NCBI GenBank assembly: GCA_023395595.1
Contig: JAEWYO010000043.1
Location: 1-39,676 of the forward strand
Source of the DNA: Bacillota bacterium
GTDB taxonomy: Bacteria; Bacillota; Clostridia; Christensenellales; CAG-138
Length of the DNA: 39,676 nt
Direction: 5' to 3'
The notes under the pieces were generated by a model that saw only the letters and a list, made by a program, of their open reading frames with translations, made no database searches and was not told the DNA's origin. Positions 7,897 through 16,588 of this stretch are shown piece by piece. Each line of letters starts with the position of its first letter. Position 1 is the stretch's first letter. Both the position numbers and the translations under genes were made by a program.

Positions 7897-10548
7897 TTAG
7901 ATTCCGCTCGTGGCAGCAAGCGCATCCAGCGCGTTGTTGATCGCTTCGTCGCCGAAACAATAGCCCAGCGTGGTGTAGCCTGCGCGGAGTTTTGCAACTT
8001 CGCTTGCGATGGGTTTGTTTCTGAGCACGCAATCCGCAATCAGATTGGCCAACTGCTCAAACTCCCTTGCACCGAAACCAAAGCGCGTCATCTCGGAGAC
8101 GCCGAGGCGCAGCGCGCCGCTTGCGGTGAAGCCCTCTTCCTCTGGCGTCGCCTGATAGTTGACGATAATGTTGTTTTCCTCCAGCCGCTCCGCTACCTCA
8201 GGTCCCGTGCCGTAGCCGGTTTTTACGATGACCTGATGTGTTTCGGTATAGCCAATCGCAGGATCGCCGGCAACATCCAGCCCGGCCGCCTTCAGGCTCC
8301 GCGCAAAGGACTTCGCGTTGGCAATCACGTTATTCTGGTATTCATCGCCAAACGCGTTCATCTCGTATGCCGCCATGAGCAAACCGACTACCGTGCCGAG
8401 ATGGTGATTGCTCACCGCGCCCGGGAACGCGCGCGTCTGAATCGTCTTCCAGAGGTCATATTTGAGTTCGTCCTCTTTGTAGTTGACCGCGATCACACCG
8501 CGCTGCGGGCCAAAAAACGTCTTGTGCGTGGAGCCGGTGACGATCTCCGCGCCCTCTTCAAACGGCATCTGGAAATGCGGGCCGACGAGGCCAAGCACAT
8601 GCGCCATGTCGTACATGATCGTAGTGTTGATCTTCTGTTCGTCCACAAACGCGCGGATCTCGCGCACGGGCTCTTTGTGCAGCACCATCGACTTGCCGAA
8701 GATGATGAACTCCGGTCGATACCGCTCGATGACCTTCTTGGTCTCTTCCACGTCGATCTTAAAGAGATTCTCGCGCAGCACGGGGAAATTCACCACGGCG
8801 GAACGCTCCGTCGCGGGATCGACCGCGACATAATCGTGCAGAGCGCCCATCGGTTGCGCGCTGAGGTGCCCGCCTTTGATGATGTGGTTGTTGAGGATGT
8901 AACCGAGCCTCTTGGGCGTGCGCTTGCGATCGAGACGGTTTTTGTAGTCCATCAGTGCGGAGAACACGGTGACGTTACTCATCTGACCGCTGATCACGCG
9001 CGCCTCCACCTCTGTGCAGTGGAAATATTTGACCAGCTCGGCAACCAGCGCACGTTCGACTTCGTCGATGAACTTCGTGCCCTGATAATAGAAAACCTCG
9101 TGGTCATAGAACGAAGCCGTGCGCTTATGCTCGGCATAGCGAAAGCTCGGGTCGCTGCCGGAAAGCAGCCGCACCGCGCGGGAAGCGGTCATCTCGGAGG
9201 GGATCAGGTTGATACACTGCTCCTGCCGCCAGGCGTGGTTGTCCGCGGCTTTTTTGAGTAGGTTGAGCGCGCTTGCGGACAAATCGGCGGCGGGTTTGTC
9301 CTTCGGTTCCTCCGGCGCATCCACGACGATGGGCCGCGCATACGGCGGCGCGTCTCCGCGCAGATGCCAAGCCGGAACCACGGCGGAAATCTTGCTGCCG
9401 CGGATGTCCACCTCGACCACGTCATCGGTCAACACATCCGAATCCAGCAGCGCAAGCCCGATGGAGCGCATCGCTTTCTGGTCGGTGAAGGTCTCCAGCA
9501 GGCTTCCCTGGTTTTCAACCACATAGCGCGGAATCATTGTGCCGCTGGTGACATAGCCAATTTCTCTTCCATCCTTATAGACGGGGAATCCCGCGCGGAG
9601 CACACCGCGCCCGGTCAGCGCGATGGGACGCACCCTGCGTGGTAATTTGCGCAAATCGGAGAAGTCGCGGTTGAGGATGCGGCTGCTCGCGGCGAACTGC
9701 CGCTCCAGCGGCGCGTGCCCGATCATGCCCTTCTTCTCCTCGGCGAAGCTCACGGCAAAGCGCGCAAGCGAGATCGCGAAGATCGGAATCTCGTTGCCGT
9801 CCTTGTCCTGCCCAAGCTCGTGCCCGTAGAGCGGCAAGCCCGCCTCCATGCGCAGGGTGTCTCGCGCACCGAGGCCGATGGGCTTTGCGCCGCGCTTGAC
9901 AAGCTCGTCCCAGAGGAGCAAGCCATCGTCCCGCAGGCAGAATATTTCATAGCCCACGGGTTCACCCGTATAGCCCGTCTTTGCGATATGCGCGGTCTTC
10001 CCGCAGAGAGAGACGGTACCGAGCGCATTTTTCACCGGCTCGGTGAGGAACGCGCCGCCTGACATGTCGCTGAGGATCTGTTTGGATTTGGGTCCCTGCA
10101 CGGAAAGCAGCGCGACGGCTTCGGACTTGTTTTCCATCTGCGCGTCAAACGCCTTGATCTCGCGGGACAGATGCGCCCAGTCCTTCTCCGCGTTTGCGGC
10201 GTTGACCACGAGAATATACGCATCCTCGACGAAGCGATAGAGATACGCGTCGTCGATTGCGCCGCCGTTTTCGTTCGGGATGATCGCATACTGCGCTTGA
10301 TTGAGATCCAGCGCGGAGACGTTGCTGGTCAGCACATGCTGTAAAAACGCCTTTGCGTCGTTGCCCGTGATGCGAAAGCGTCCCATATGGCTCACGTCAA
10401 ACAGCCCGCAACCGCTTCTGGTCGCGAGGTGTTCGGTCACGATGCCGTCGGGATACTGAATCGGCATGTCCCAGCCGCCGAAATCGACCATCGTTGCGCC
10501 CGCCGCCACGTGACGCTCATAAAAAAGAGTGCGTTTTAGCTCGCTCAT
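7897..10548 (-). CDS. Fused aminomethyltransferase (GcvT) and serine hydroxymethyltransferase (GlyA-like)
   Basis: The 883-residue chain joins two enzymes. Residues 1 to about 370 are GcvT (T-protein), which moves the methylene group from the H-protein to tetrahydrofolate. It shows VDFGGWDMPIQY, LFDVSHMGRF, the catalytic-Asp segment ENGGAIDDAYLYR and GLGARDTLRMEAGLPLYGHEL. After a Pro/Ala/Asp-rich linker (about 395-425), residues 425-883 form an SHMT-type PLP domain. It shows NLIPSEMTASRAV, RYAE (equivalent to the conserved Tyr-x-Glu), PLP lysine K676 in GSTHKTFFGPQRG, and a C-terminal LRLGVSEMTRFGFG with the substrate-binding Arg. Both active sites look intact, so methylene-tetrahydrofolate made by one half could be used by the other to form serine from glycine. 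The reading frame is uninterrupted, and the start overlaps the gcvPB stop by 4 bases. The SHMT half is divergent from ordinary GlyA. Confidence 0.93.
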   Translation of the reverse strand: MSELKRTLFYERHVAAGATMVDFGGWDMPIQYPDGIVTEHLATRSGCGLFDVSHMGRFRITGNDAKAFLQHVLTSNVSALDLNQAQYAIIPNENGGAIDDAYLYRFVEDAYILVVNAANAEKDWAHLSREIKAFDAQMENKSEAVALLSVQGPKSKQILSDMSGGAFLTEPVKNALGTVSLCGKTAHIAKTGYTGEPVGYEIFCLRDDGLLLWDELVKRGAKPIGLGARDTLRMEAGLPLYGHELGQDKDGNEIPIFAISLARFAVSFAEEKKGMIGHAPLERQFAASSRILNRDFSDLRKLPRRVRPIALTGRGVLRAGFPVYKDGREIGYVTSGTMIPRYVVENQGSLLETFTDQKAMRSIGLALLDSDVLTDDVVEVDIRGSKISAVVPAWHLRGDAPPYARPIVVDAPEEPKDKPAADLSASALNLLKKAADNHAWRQEQCINLIPSEMTASRAVRLLSGSDPSFRYAEHKRTASFYDHEVFYYQGTKFIDEVERALVAELVKYFHCTEVEARVISGQMSNVTVFSALMDYKNRLDRKRTPKRLGYILNNHIIKGGHLSAQPMGALHDYVAVDPATERSAVVNFPVLRENLFKIDVEETKKVIERYRPEFIIFGKSMVLHKEPVREIRAFVDEQKINTTIMYDMAHVLGLVGPHFQMPFEEGAEIVTGSTHKTFFGPQRGVIAVNYKEDELKYDLWKTIQTRAFPGAVSNHHLGTVVGLLMAAYEMNAFGDEYQNNVIANAKSFARSLKAAGLDVAGDPAIGYTETHQVIVKTGYGTGPEVAERLEENNIIVNYQATPEEEGFTASGALRLGVSEMTRFGFGAREFEQLANLIADCVLRNKPIASEVAKLRAGYTTLGYCFGDEAINNALDALAATSGI

Positions 10549-11993
10549 CCTACTACCTCCGTAAAATCATAGCGCAAAATCGGGTTGCGCGCGGCGCCAA
10601 CCTCGTCCGGCCGCCCGATGGGCGTAGTCGCGGGCGCGGCATGAAGCGCTTCCGGCTCCGTCTTGGCGCGCGCAAGGATCGAAAGGACCGCATCCGCCGC
10701 CTGATCCAGCGTCTCCTTGCCCTCCGTCTCCGTCGGCTCAAACATCAGCGCCTCGTGGACGATCAACGGGAAATACATCGTCGGCGGGTGCATGCCCGCG
10801 TCGATCAGGGACTTTGCAACGTCCATTGCACTCACACCCGTCTGCTTTTTCAGTTCTTCAAGCGAGACAACGAACTCGTGCATGCAGAAGCCCTCGTTTG
10901 CCGCGGGCAACGCATCCTTGAGCAGTGTGCGCATATAGTTTGCGTTGAGCACAGCGTTCTCGCTGGCTTCTTTGAGCCCGTCGCCGCCGAGCATGGTGAC
11001 ATACGTCAGCGCGCGCAGCACGACGAGGAAGTTGCCGTGGAAGGATTTCATACGGCCCACGCTTTGCTCGATTTCGGCATAACCGAACGTGCCATCCGCA
11101 TTTCGTGTCGGCAGGCGATCCGGCAGGAACGGCACGAGGCACTCCTTGCAGCCGACCGCGCCCGCACCCGGGCCACCGCCGCCATGCGGGGTCGAGAACG
11201 TCTTGTGCAGGTTGAGATGCACCACGTCAAAGCCCATGTCGCCGGGACGCGCCGCGCCCATGATGGCATTCATATTCGCGCCGTCATAATAGCAAAGCCC
11301 GCCCGCGCCGTGGACGATGTCCGTTATCGCCTCGATGTTCTTATCAAAGATGCCAAGCGTGTTGGGGTTGGTGAGCATCAAGCCCGCCGTGTCCGCGCCC
11401 ACCGCCGCACGAAGGGCGGCCAAATCGACCGTTCCGTCCGGTGCGGAGGGAATGTTCACCACCGTAAAGCCCGCCATACTCGCGGTTGCGGGGTTCGTTC
11501 CGTGCGCAGAGTCCGGCACAATGATCTTCTTTCTGGCGCAGTCGCCGCGCGATTCATGATAGCGCTTGATTAAAAGCAAGCCCAAAAACTCGCCGTGTGC
11601 GCCCGCCGCGGGTTGGAAGGTCATCTCGTCCATACCCACGAGCTGGCAAAGCAACTCTTTCGCGCGAACGAGCATCTCGACGGCTCCCTGCGCGGTCTCG
11701 ACCGGTTGCAGCGGATGGATCTCGCGAAAGCCTTCCAGCGAGGCCGCCTGCTCATTGACCGCGGGGTTGTATTTCATCGTGCAGGAACCCAGCGGATAAA
11801 ATCCGTCGTTCACACCGTAAACCTGCTGTTCGAGCTCAGAATAATGCCGGCTCACGTCGGTTTCGCTCAACTCCGGCAGGTGCAGCGGCGTTTTGCGCAG
11901 CAGCGCGTCGGAAAGCGCGGCTTGCGGCACGGCGGTTTTGGGAATCACGCTGCCTCTTCTTCCGGCAACGCTTCGTTCAAACGAAAGTTTCAT
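10545..11993 (-). CDS. gcvPB: Glycine dehydrogenase (decarboxylating) subunit 2
   Basis: With GcvPA this forms the P-protein, which decarboxylates glycine and loads the aminomethyl group onto lipoylated GcvH. The 482-residue subunit carries the PLP lysine K264 in LNLHKTFSTPHGGGGPG. The glycine-rich stretch after it and the C-terminal PTETEGKETLDQ segment are typical. The start overlaps the gcvPA stop (ATGA) and the stop overlaps the next start, so all three P/T genes are translationally coupled. The split two-subunit P-protein is the form usual in Firmicutes. Confidence 0.96.
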   Translation of the reverse strand: MKLSFERSVAGRRGSVIPKTAVPQAALSDALLRKTPLHLPELSETDVSRHYSELEQQVYGVNDGFYPLGSCTMKYNPAVNEQAASLEGFREIHPLQPVETAQGAVEMLVRAKELLCQLVGMDEMTFQPAAGAHGEFLGLLLIKRYHESRGDCARKKIIVPDSAHGTNPATASMAGFTVVNIPSAPDGTVDLAALRAAVGADTAGLMLTNPNTLGIFDKNIEAITDIVHGAGGLCYYDGANMNAIMGAARPGDMGFDVVHLNLHKTFSTPHGGGGPGAGAVGCKECLVPFLPDRLPTRNADGTFGYAEIEQSVGRMKSFHGNFLVVLRALTYVTMLGGDGLKEASENAVLNANYMRTLLKDALPAANEGFCMHEFVVSLEELKKQTGVSAMDVAKSLIDAGMHPPTMYFPLIVHEALMFEPTETEGKETLDQAADAVLSILARAKTEPEALHAAPATTPIGRPDEVGAARNPILRYDFTEVVG

Positions 11994-13321
11994 TCTGCCA
12001 CCGCCTTTTTCAGGATTGCGACCAGCTGGTCAATCTGCGACTTCGTGTTGCGCTCCGTCGCGCACCATAGGATGCCGCCTTCGACGGGCAACCCGCCGAG
12101 GATGCCCGCGTCTTCCAGCGTCTTGAGCAACTTCTCGGTGTTTGCGGGTGCTGTTGTCAAGAACTCGTGAAAAAATGGCGCATTGGGATTGACCAGCGAA
12201 AAGCCCTTGATCTTGCCAAGCTCGCTCGCAAGATAGTGCGCGTTGTCATAGCACGCGCGCGCAATTTCTGTCAACCCGACAGGCCCCATCGCGGAACAAT
12301 AGGCGGCGGCAGTCAGCGCGCAAAGCGCTTGATTCGAGCAGATGTTGCTGCTGGCTTTTTCGCGGCGGATGTGCTGTTCGCGCGCTTGCAGCGTCAGCAC
12401 AAAGCATCGCCTGCCCGCCGCATCCGTGGTTTGACCCACGATTCTGCCCGGGAGCTTGCGCACCATGTCCTTCTTGCACGCCATGAAGCCGAGGAACGGG
12501 CCGCCGAAGCTCAGCGGAATGCCGAGCGGCTGCCCGTCGCCAATCGCCACGTCCGCGCCCATCTCGCCGGGGCTAGCCAGCAGCGCCATCGCGGTTGGGT
12601 TCATGCTGACCACCAGCTTTGCGCCCGCCGCGTGGACGAGTGCGGCAATCGCAGGCACGTCCTCGATCACGCCGTAGTAGTTTGGCGATTGGAGGATCAG
12701 GCTCGCGACATTGCCGCCAAGAGCGGCTTTCAGCGCGTCCAGATCGAGCCTTCCGTCTTTGTTTGGCACGATATGCAGCTCCGCATCCGCACCGAACCCG
12801 TAGGTTTGCACGGTCTGGATGGACTCCGGGTTGAGCCCCGCGGCAAGCAGCGTGACGCTGCGGTTGCGCTCACGACACATGGCGGCGGCTTCCGCCGCGG
12901 CCGTTGCGCCGTCGTAGACAGAGGCGTTGCCCGCATCCATGCCGGTGAGTTCGCAGAGCATGGTTTGATACTCGAATATCGTCTGCAAAATGCCCTGGCT
13001 GATCTCCGGCTGATAGGGCGTATACGCGGTGACAAACGCTTCCTTTGCGGCAATGCGGCTCACCACGGCGGGGATATGGTGCCAGTAGGCGCCCGCTCCG
13101 CGAAAGATCGCGTCAAACACGCGATTTTGTTTCGCGAGTTGTTTCATCTGTTCCAGCGCTTCAAATTCTGAAACACCATTTGGCATCGCGGCAACCGCAT
13201 CCGCCGCCTGTTTTCTCAGGTCGGCGGGGATATCCGCATAGAGCTCTTCGATGTTGCGCACGCCGACGGCATTCATCATCTCGCGGCGTTGCGCATCGGT
13301 TGATGGCAGAAAATTGCCCAA
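11990..13321 (-). CDS. gcvPA: Glycine dehydrogenase (decarboxylating) subunit 1
   Basis: This is the N-terminal half of the P-protein, without the PLP lysine of its own but needed for the heterotetramer active site. The 443-residue length is usual. Typical stretches are FRGAGAYWHHIPAVV, TAYTPYQPEISQGILQ, YDGATAAAEA and SFGGPFLGFMA. Translation most likely starts at a TTG (13319-13321), with AAGGAGGG 6 bases before it; I see no better ATG. It is separated from gcvH by 80 bases that contain a terminator-like hairpin, and coupled to gcvPB by a 4-base overlap. Confidence 0.95.
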   Translation of the reverse strand: MGNFLPSTDAQRREMMNAVGVRNIEELYADIPADLRKQAADAVAAMPNGVSEFEALEQMKQLAKQNRVFDAIFRGAGAYWHHIPAVVSRIAAKEAFVTAYTPYQPEISQGILQTIFEYQTMLCELTGMDAGNASVYDGATAAAEAAAMCRERNRSVTLLAAGLNPESIQTVQTYGFGADAELHIVPNKDGRLDLDALKAALGGNVASLILQSPNYYGVIEDVPAIAALVHAAGAKLVVSMNPTAMALLASPGEMGADVAIGDGQPLGIPLSFGGPFLGFMACKKDMVRKLPGRIVGQTTDAAGRRCFVLTLQAREQHIRREKASSNICSNQALCALTAAAYCSAMGPVGLTEIARACYDNAHYLASELGKIKGFSLVNPNAPFFHEFLTTAPANTEKLLKTLEDAGILGGLPVEGGILWCATERNTKSQIDQLVAILKKAVAE

Positions 13322-13354
13322 GGCAATCCCTCCTTGTCAAAATCAAATATTTTT

Positions 13355-13389
13355 GCTTCACAAAGACAAACAGCCTCCCAGCGGGAGGC
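13355..13389 (-). terminator. Terminator-like hairpin between gcvH and gcvPA
   Basis: The stem GCCTCCC (13373-13379) / GGGAGGC (13383-13389) has a 3-base loop. On the minus strand it is followed by TGTTTGTCTTTGTG. The stem is GC-rich and the T tract interrupted, so partial termination is expected. It would make gcvH mRNA more abundant than the downstream genes, or protect the gcvH 3' end. Confidence 0.6.
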
Positions 13390-13401
13390 CATTTTTGCGA
13401 T

Positions 13402-13779
13402 TTACGCGTTAGCGCAGAAGGCTTCGTATGCGACGGCATCCATGAGCTCGGCAAAGCCGGTCACGCTGCCAACCTCGATGAGCCAAGCGCCGTAGGGATC
13501 GGCATTGATCGATTCCGGCGCGGAAGAGAGGGCTTCGTTGGTTGCGGTCACGGTACCGGTGACAGGACTGAGCACTTCGGACACGGCCTTGACGCTCTCC
13601 ACGTCACCCAGGGATATTTCCGCCGTGACGGCATCGCCCGGCTGCGGCAGGTCGATGAAGACGATATCGCCAAGTGAGTTCTGCGCATAGTCGCTGAGTC
13701 CAACGCGATAGGTTCCGTTGCCGAGGTCGAGCAGCCACTCGTGGGAGCTGGTGTACTTACGGTCGTTTTGCAGTGTCAT
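13402..13779 (-). CDS. gcvH: Glycine cleavage system H protein (lipoyl carrier)
   Basis: GcvH carries the aminomethyl group on a lipoyl arm between P-, T- and L-proteins. The 125-residue product is the normal size, with HEWL near the N-terminus (13-16) and the lipoylation lysine K64 in GDVESVKAVSEV. The hammerhead fold residues follow (SPVTGTV, N-E-A-L). It is the first gene of the operon, directly behind the glycine riboswitch, with CGGAGGAAATAGCA before ATG. No gene for the L-protein (lipoamide dehydrogenase) or lipoate ligase lies in this window, so these must be elsewhere. Confidence 0.96.
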   Translation of the reverse strand: MTLQNDRKYTSSHEWLLDLGNGTYRVGLSDYAQNSLGDIVFIDLPQPGDAVTAEISLGDVESVKAVSEVLSPVTGTVTATNEALSSAPESINADPYGAWLIEVGSVTGFAELMDAVAYEAFCANA

Positions 13780-13849
13780 TGCTATTTCCTCCGAATCATT
13801 TAATAGGTAGAACTTTTTTCGAGAATGCTATTTGGCGTTTGGGACGCTT

Positions 13850-13891
13850 GCCAAAACAAAAAAACAGGACGCGCGAACCAAGTCGCGCGCC
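13850..13891 (-). terminator. Expression-platform terminator of the glycine riboswitch
   Basis: On the minus strand a GC-rich hairpin (arms about 13869-13877 and 13882-13890, core CGCGCGA / TCGCGCG) is followed by CTGTTTTTTTG. It lies immediately after the second aptamer and about 70 bases ahead of gcvH. In the glycine-bound state the aptamer would compete for part of the 5' arm and allow read-through, making it an ON switch; this is inferred from the layout. Confidence 0.8.
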
Positions 13892-14085
13892 CCGTATCTG
13901 TACCTGAAAGATTCTTTCGCAATCCATATTCATGTTCCTGATTGCGAAATTGCCTCGTCGGTGCTGGACATACATCCAGCTTTCCGAAGCTTCGTCGGGT
14001 ATCGGTCCTTTTGCCTGAGAGTTTGTTGCGCAATCCCCTTCGGCGCTGCCCTATGGCAGTCTCTCCCGATGCCGTCATCCGAATA
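13885..14085 (-). ncRNA. Tandem glycine riboswitch
   Basis: The minus strand contains two glycine aptamers in a row. The first (about 14085-13997) has GGGAGAGACTGCC, GCCGAAGGGG and ACTCTCAGGCAAAAGGACCG, matching the conserved core closely. The second (about 13994-13890) has GGAAAG, the ACCGACGAGGCAA junction, a P3b hairpin with GCAATC/GATTGC arms (arms near 13919-13926 and 13940-13947) and TCTTTCAGGTACAGATACGGG. It controls gcvH-gcvPA-gcvPB-gcvT/glyA through the following terminator, fitting the known use of this RNA to induce glycine catabolism when glycine is plentiful. Confidence 0.93.
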
Positions 14086-14105
14086 TGTAATTTTCACGGT
14101 GTAAG

Positions 14106-14135
14106 TGTATCGTATTGTGGGTTGAGCTGTCAACG
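14106..14135 (-). promoter_or_regulatory. Promoter of the gcv riboswitch operon
   Basis: On the minus strand a perfect TTGACA (14130-14135) is followed after 18 bases by TACACT (14106-14111). Transcription would begin near 14099, a dozen bases before the first aptamer. Confidence 0.65.
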
Positions 14136-14145
14136 GAAACTCATT

Positions 14146-14171
14146 TTCACAGCGATACTTTCGTGAAAAAG
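14146..14171 (-). terminator. Weak hairpin after the beta-helix lipoprotein gene
   Basis: The arms TTTTCAC (14146-14152) / GTGAAAA (14165-14171) form a 7-bp AT-rich stem just past the stop codon of the minus-strand gene, without a clear U-run. It may be a weak terminator. Confidence 0.3.
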
Positions 14172-14175
14172 TTGT

Positions 14176-16419
14176 TTAATTTGCTGTACGCAGGGTCGCG
14201 CTCTGATCACCAAGTACGTCCCGGATAAAATTCTCCGCAGCGATTGCATCCGAATAGATAGGAATGCGAATGCCCTGCCAGATTGCCATAAGTGTGTACT
14301 CAGCTGCAACAAACTTGTTGTCGGTAAACTTCGGCATATTGTCTGGCGACATATGTCCGTACACAAACCCAACTTTGCCAAGATAAAACGTATTGTCACT
14401 GATCTGGAAATTTTCGTTTGCATTATTTGTGCTGCCCAAATCGACGGCGCAAAGATTTCCGCTTGTCCCGAGTATTTTGGTTTGCTTTTCGAATCCCCAG
14501 CAATTTCCGGTATCAAGCACATAATTATCCGTAAAGGTAATGTTGCGAAATACATATGGATTGTCCGTTTTTGCATAGTCGGCAAAGTTGCCTATATACA
14601 AAGCCGTACAGGAATTCTCAATCATATTGCCACGCATCAGAATATTGTTATTTTTAGTTGAATCATCAACTTGATAAACAATAATAAAACATTTGCAATC
14701 ATTGTCATGGACATAGTTGTTGATCGCTGACTGATTTTGTCCGCAAATATGGATTGCTCCTCCGGTCACAGTTGGCTGCCAATATTCATATTCCTGTTGC
14801 CGGTAATGCGCGCTGACAAAACCACCGCAGTATGCAATTTCGCAATTTTGAATCAGCGTCCCCTCGAACTGGTCTCCGTTGCAGATAATTCCACAACCCG
14901 CATAATGTCGAAAACTCAGGTTGTCAAGCGTGACCTGATTGCCAAATACTTCCGCTCCATTCCCTTCTAACGAAATTTCAATCGAGGCAAATACGTCCGC
15001 CGGATTTCCTTGGTCACAACGCAGATAGAGTGGCCCCGTAAACTTTCCATTCGGTAGATAGTCGTTCTCACGATATCCGGTCATTTCGGGCGCAGAGAAA
15101 AACATCAGGTCATGTGTCAAATGCACTTTGGGGTCAAATTGCATCCCATGATCGGTCACGTAGCGATTGTTTGCGCTGTCCCAGCTTAACAAAAGCCGTT
15201 CGGCATAACGCTTCCCTCCATCAAAAAATAGGCCACCCGCCTGCGGCAACATCTGCTGAAAGACCCAAACCTTCTCTCCTCGCGCACCTTCCCACTCAAG
15301 CGTCCAGTTTGCAGAGTCTTTTACGGAAACATCCATGGTCCCGTTAAAAATTGGCTTTGTGCCCGTTCCATATGCAGAATACGTCACCTGCGCTCTTGCA
15401 TTCAGTGTGCCAAACCATGTGCCACCGCGTTCAAAGAACACCGCACTACCCTTTGCGAAGTTCTCTTTATTGACGCGATCTAGCGTTGCCCATGCGCGCT
15501 CAGGTGCAAGCCCGTCATTAGCGTCGTTTCCACTGTTGGAAACATAATATGCTTTCCCTGAGTAGGTCTTACCTTGCTCATTGACAGAGCCCTGTACTAT
15601 CTCGGTTTGGCTGTTTACAATGTTGTCTCGGCGCGCACCCGCTTGGTCTAAAAACGCCTGATCCAACTCATCCGGTTCGTGCGCAACATCCAAACGGAAT
15701 CCCGGTACGGATTCGTAAACGCGTACGGCGGCTTTCATTGCATCTTCCCGCGTCAAAGGTAGATTGCTATGCATTGAATTTTCCGCAAGGTCATAGTCGA
15801 AAATCGAACGATTGCTAACATTGGACACCTGTCCCAAGGCAAAAAAATAGGAAGATGTAATATAGTCCCAGCCCGGTGTGTGTCCTGGATTGTCCTGCAT
15901 CGGGCTAATCTCAGTTGCCATAGGGAATTCCGGATAATCCCAACTCAGTTCGTCCCAGCATTTTTCGCCGATCTTTTCGTTCAACGCAAGCCATTCACTG
16001 TTGATGTTCTCGCCGATCCCCATAAGGCAGGCTGCATAGTAAGCAGCGATCATGCCGTCGTCGCGTTTCATACTGCGCATCGAAGTGGCTGCTTTCTCGG
16101 CAAACGTGTCCCATTTGGTAAGTGTTTCCGAATCAAAACGCTCCAACATCGCTCGTAATATGTCGCAATCCTCTTGAAACGTGATTCTCTCGTCATAGTC
16201 GGCTTGCAGCTCTGCCGGCACAAATCCATATTGAATCGCGCGCGCTACTTCTGAATTCGGCGCTACCATCACCGATTCTGTCGTAGGGATTGTAGTTGTT
16301 TTAATTTCCGCTGGTCCTTTGTTTTGGGTTGTCGAAGTCTGATCCGCTCCATTTGCGCAAGCTAGTAAACTTAAGAACATCACCATAGCAAGGAGTGTCG
16401 AAACAATTCTTTTTCGCAT
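14176..16419 (-). CDS. Lipoprotein with right-handed parallel beta-helix domain
   Basis: Start ATG 16419 is chosen because GGAGGA lies just ahead; an in-frame ATG four codons upstream (16431) overlaps that site. The 747-residue product starts with a lipoprotein signal peptide, with LSLLAC and the acylated Cys at 21. Next are a Thr/Ser-rich spacer, an alpha-helical part (about 60-270) and AYYVSNSGNDANDGL, a hallmark of pectate-lyase-like beta-helix proteins. Many short strands with Asn ladders follow (about 290-700, e.g. NCEIAYCGG, NNYVHDNDC). It probably binds or cleaves an extracellular polysaccharide; the substrate is unknown and I cannot name catalytic residues. The gene is visibly more AT-rich and uses more A/T-ending codons than its neighbours, hinting at acquisition. 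Confidence 0.8.
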   Translation of the reverse strand: MRKRIVSTLLAMVMFLSLLACANGADQTSTTQNKGPAEIKTTTIPTTESVMVAPNSEVARAIQYGFVPAELQADYDERITFQEDCDILRAMLERFDSETLTKWDTFAEKAATSMRSMKRDDGMIAAYYAACLMGIGENINSEWLALNEKIGEKCWDELSWDYPEFPMATEISPMQDNPGHTPGWDYITSSYFFALGQVSNVSNRSIFDYDLAENSMHSNLPLTREDAMKAAVRVYESVPGFRLDVAHEPDELDQAFLDQAGARRDNIVNSQTEIVQGSVNEQGKTYSGKAYYVSNSGNDANDGLAPERAWATLDRVNKENFAKGSAVFFERGGTWFGTLNARAQVTYSAYGTGTKPIFNGTMDVSVKDSANWTLEWEGARGEKVWVFQQMLPQAGGLFFDGGKRYAERLLLSWDSANNRYVTDHGMQFDPKVHLTHDLMFFSAPEMTGYRENDYLPNGKFTGPLYLRCDQGNPADVFASIEISLEGNGAEVFGNQVTLDNLSFRHYAGCGIICNGDQFEGTLIQNCEIAYCGGFVSAHYRQQEYEYWQPTVTGGAIHICGQNQSAINNYVHDNDCKCFIIVYQVDDSTKNNNILMRGNMIENSCTALYIGNFADYAKTDNPYVFRNITFTDNYVLDTGNCWGFEKQTKILGTSGNLCAVDLGSTNNANENFQISDNTFYLGKVGFVYGHMSPDNMPKFTDNKFVAAEYTLMAIWQGIRIPIYSDAIAAENFIRDVLGDQSATLRTAN

Positions 16420-16537
16420 GGGCTCCTCCATAGATCCGATTTTGAGGCATTATAGGAAGAAACCACACGAAAAGCAACTGCTTTTATGAACACTCGCAAA
16501 ATTTCGTTTCTCCTTTCCCTAGTGGGTTTCATTCGCT

Positions 16538-16572
16538 GTAGCAAAAGACCCCCGACTTTCGCCGGAGGCCTT
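16538..16572 (-). terminator. Terminator of the gltS-like gene
   Basis: On the minus strand the stem CCTCCGGC, loop GAAA, GTCGGGGG (with G-U pairs) is followed by TCTTTTGCT. It lies shortly after the stop codon at 16589. Confidence 0.75.
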
Positions 16573-16588
16573 GCGTAAGCATGCGTTA

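Noticed and set aside
7876..9261. Plus-strand open frame of 461 codons
   Set aside because: It is antisense to the SHMT half of the fusion gene; the composition is Arg/Ala/His/Val-rich without a recognisable domain.
10494..13171. Plus-strand frames of 359, 191 and 334 codons over gcvPB and gcvPA
   Set aside because: All lie antisense to well-conserved gcv genes and have no domain or translation signal.
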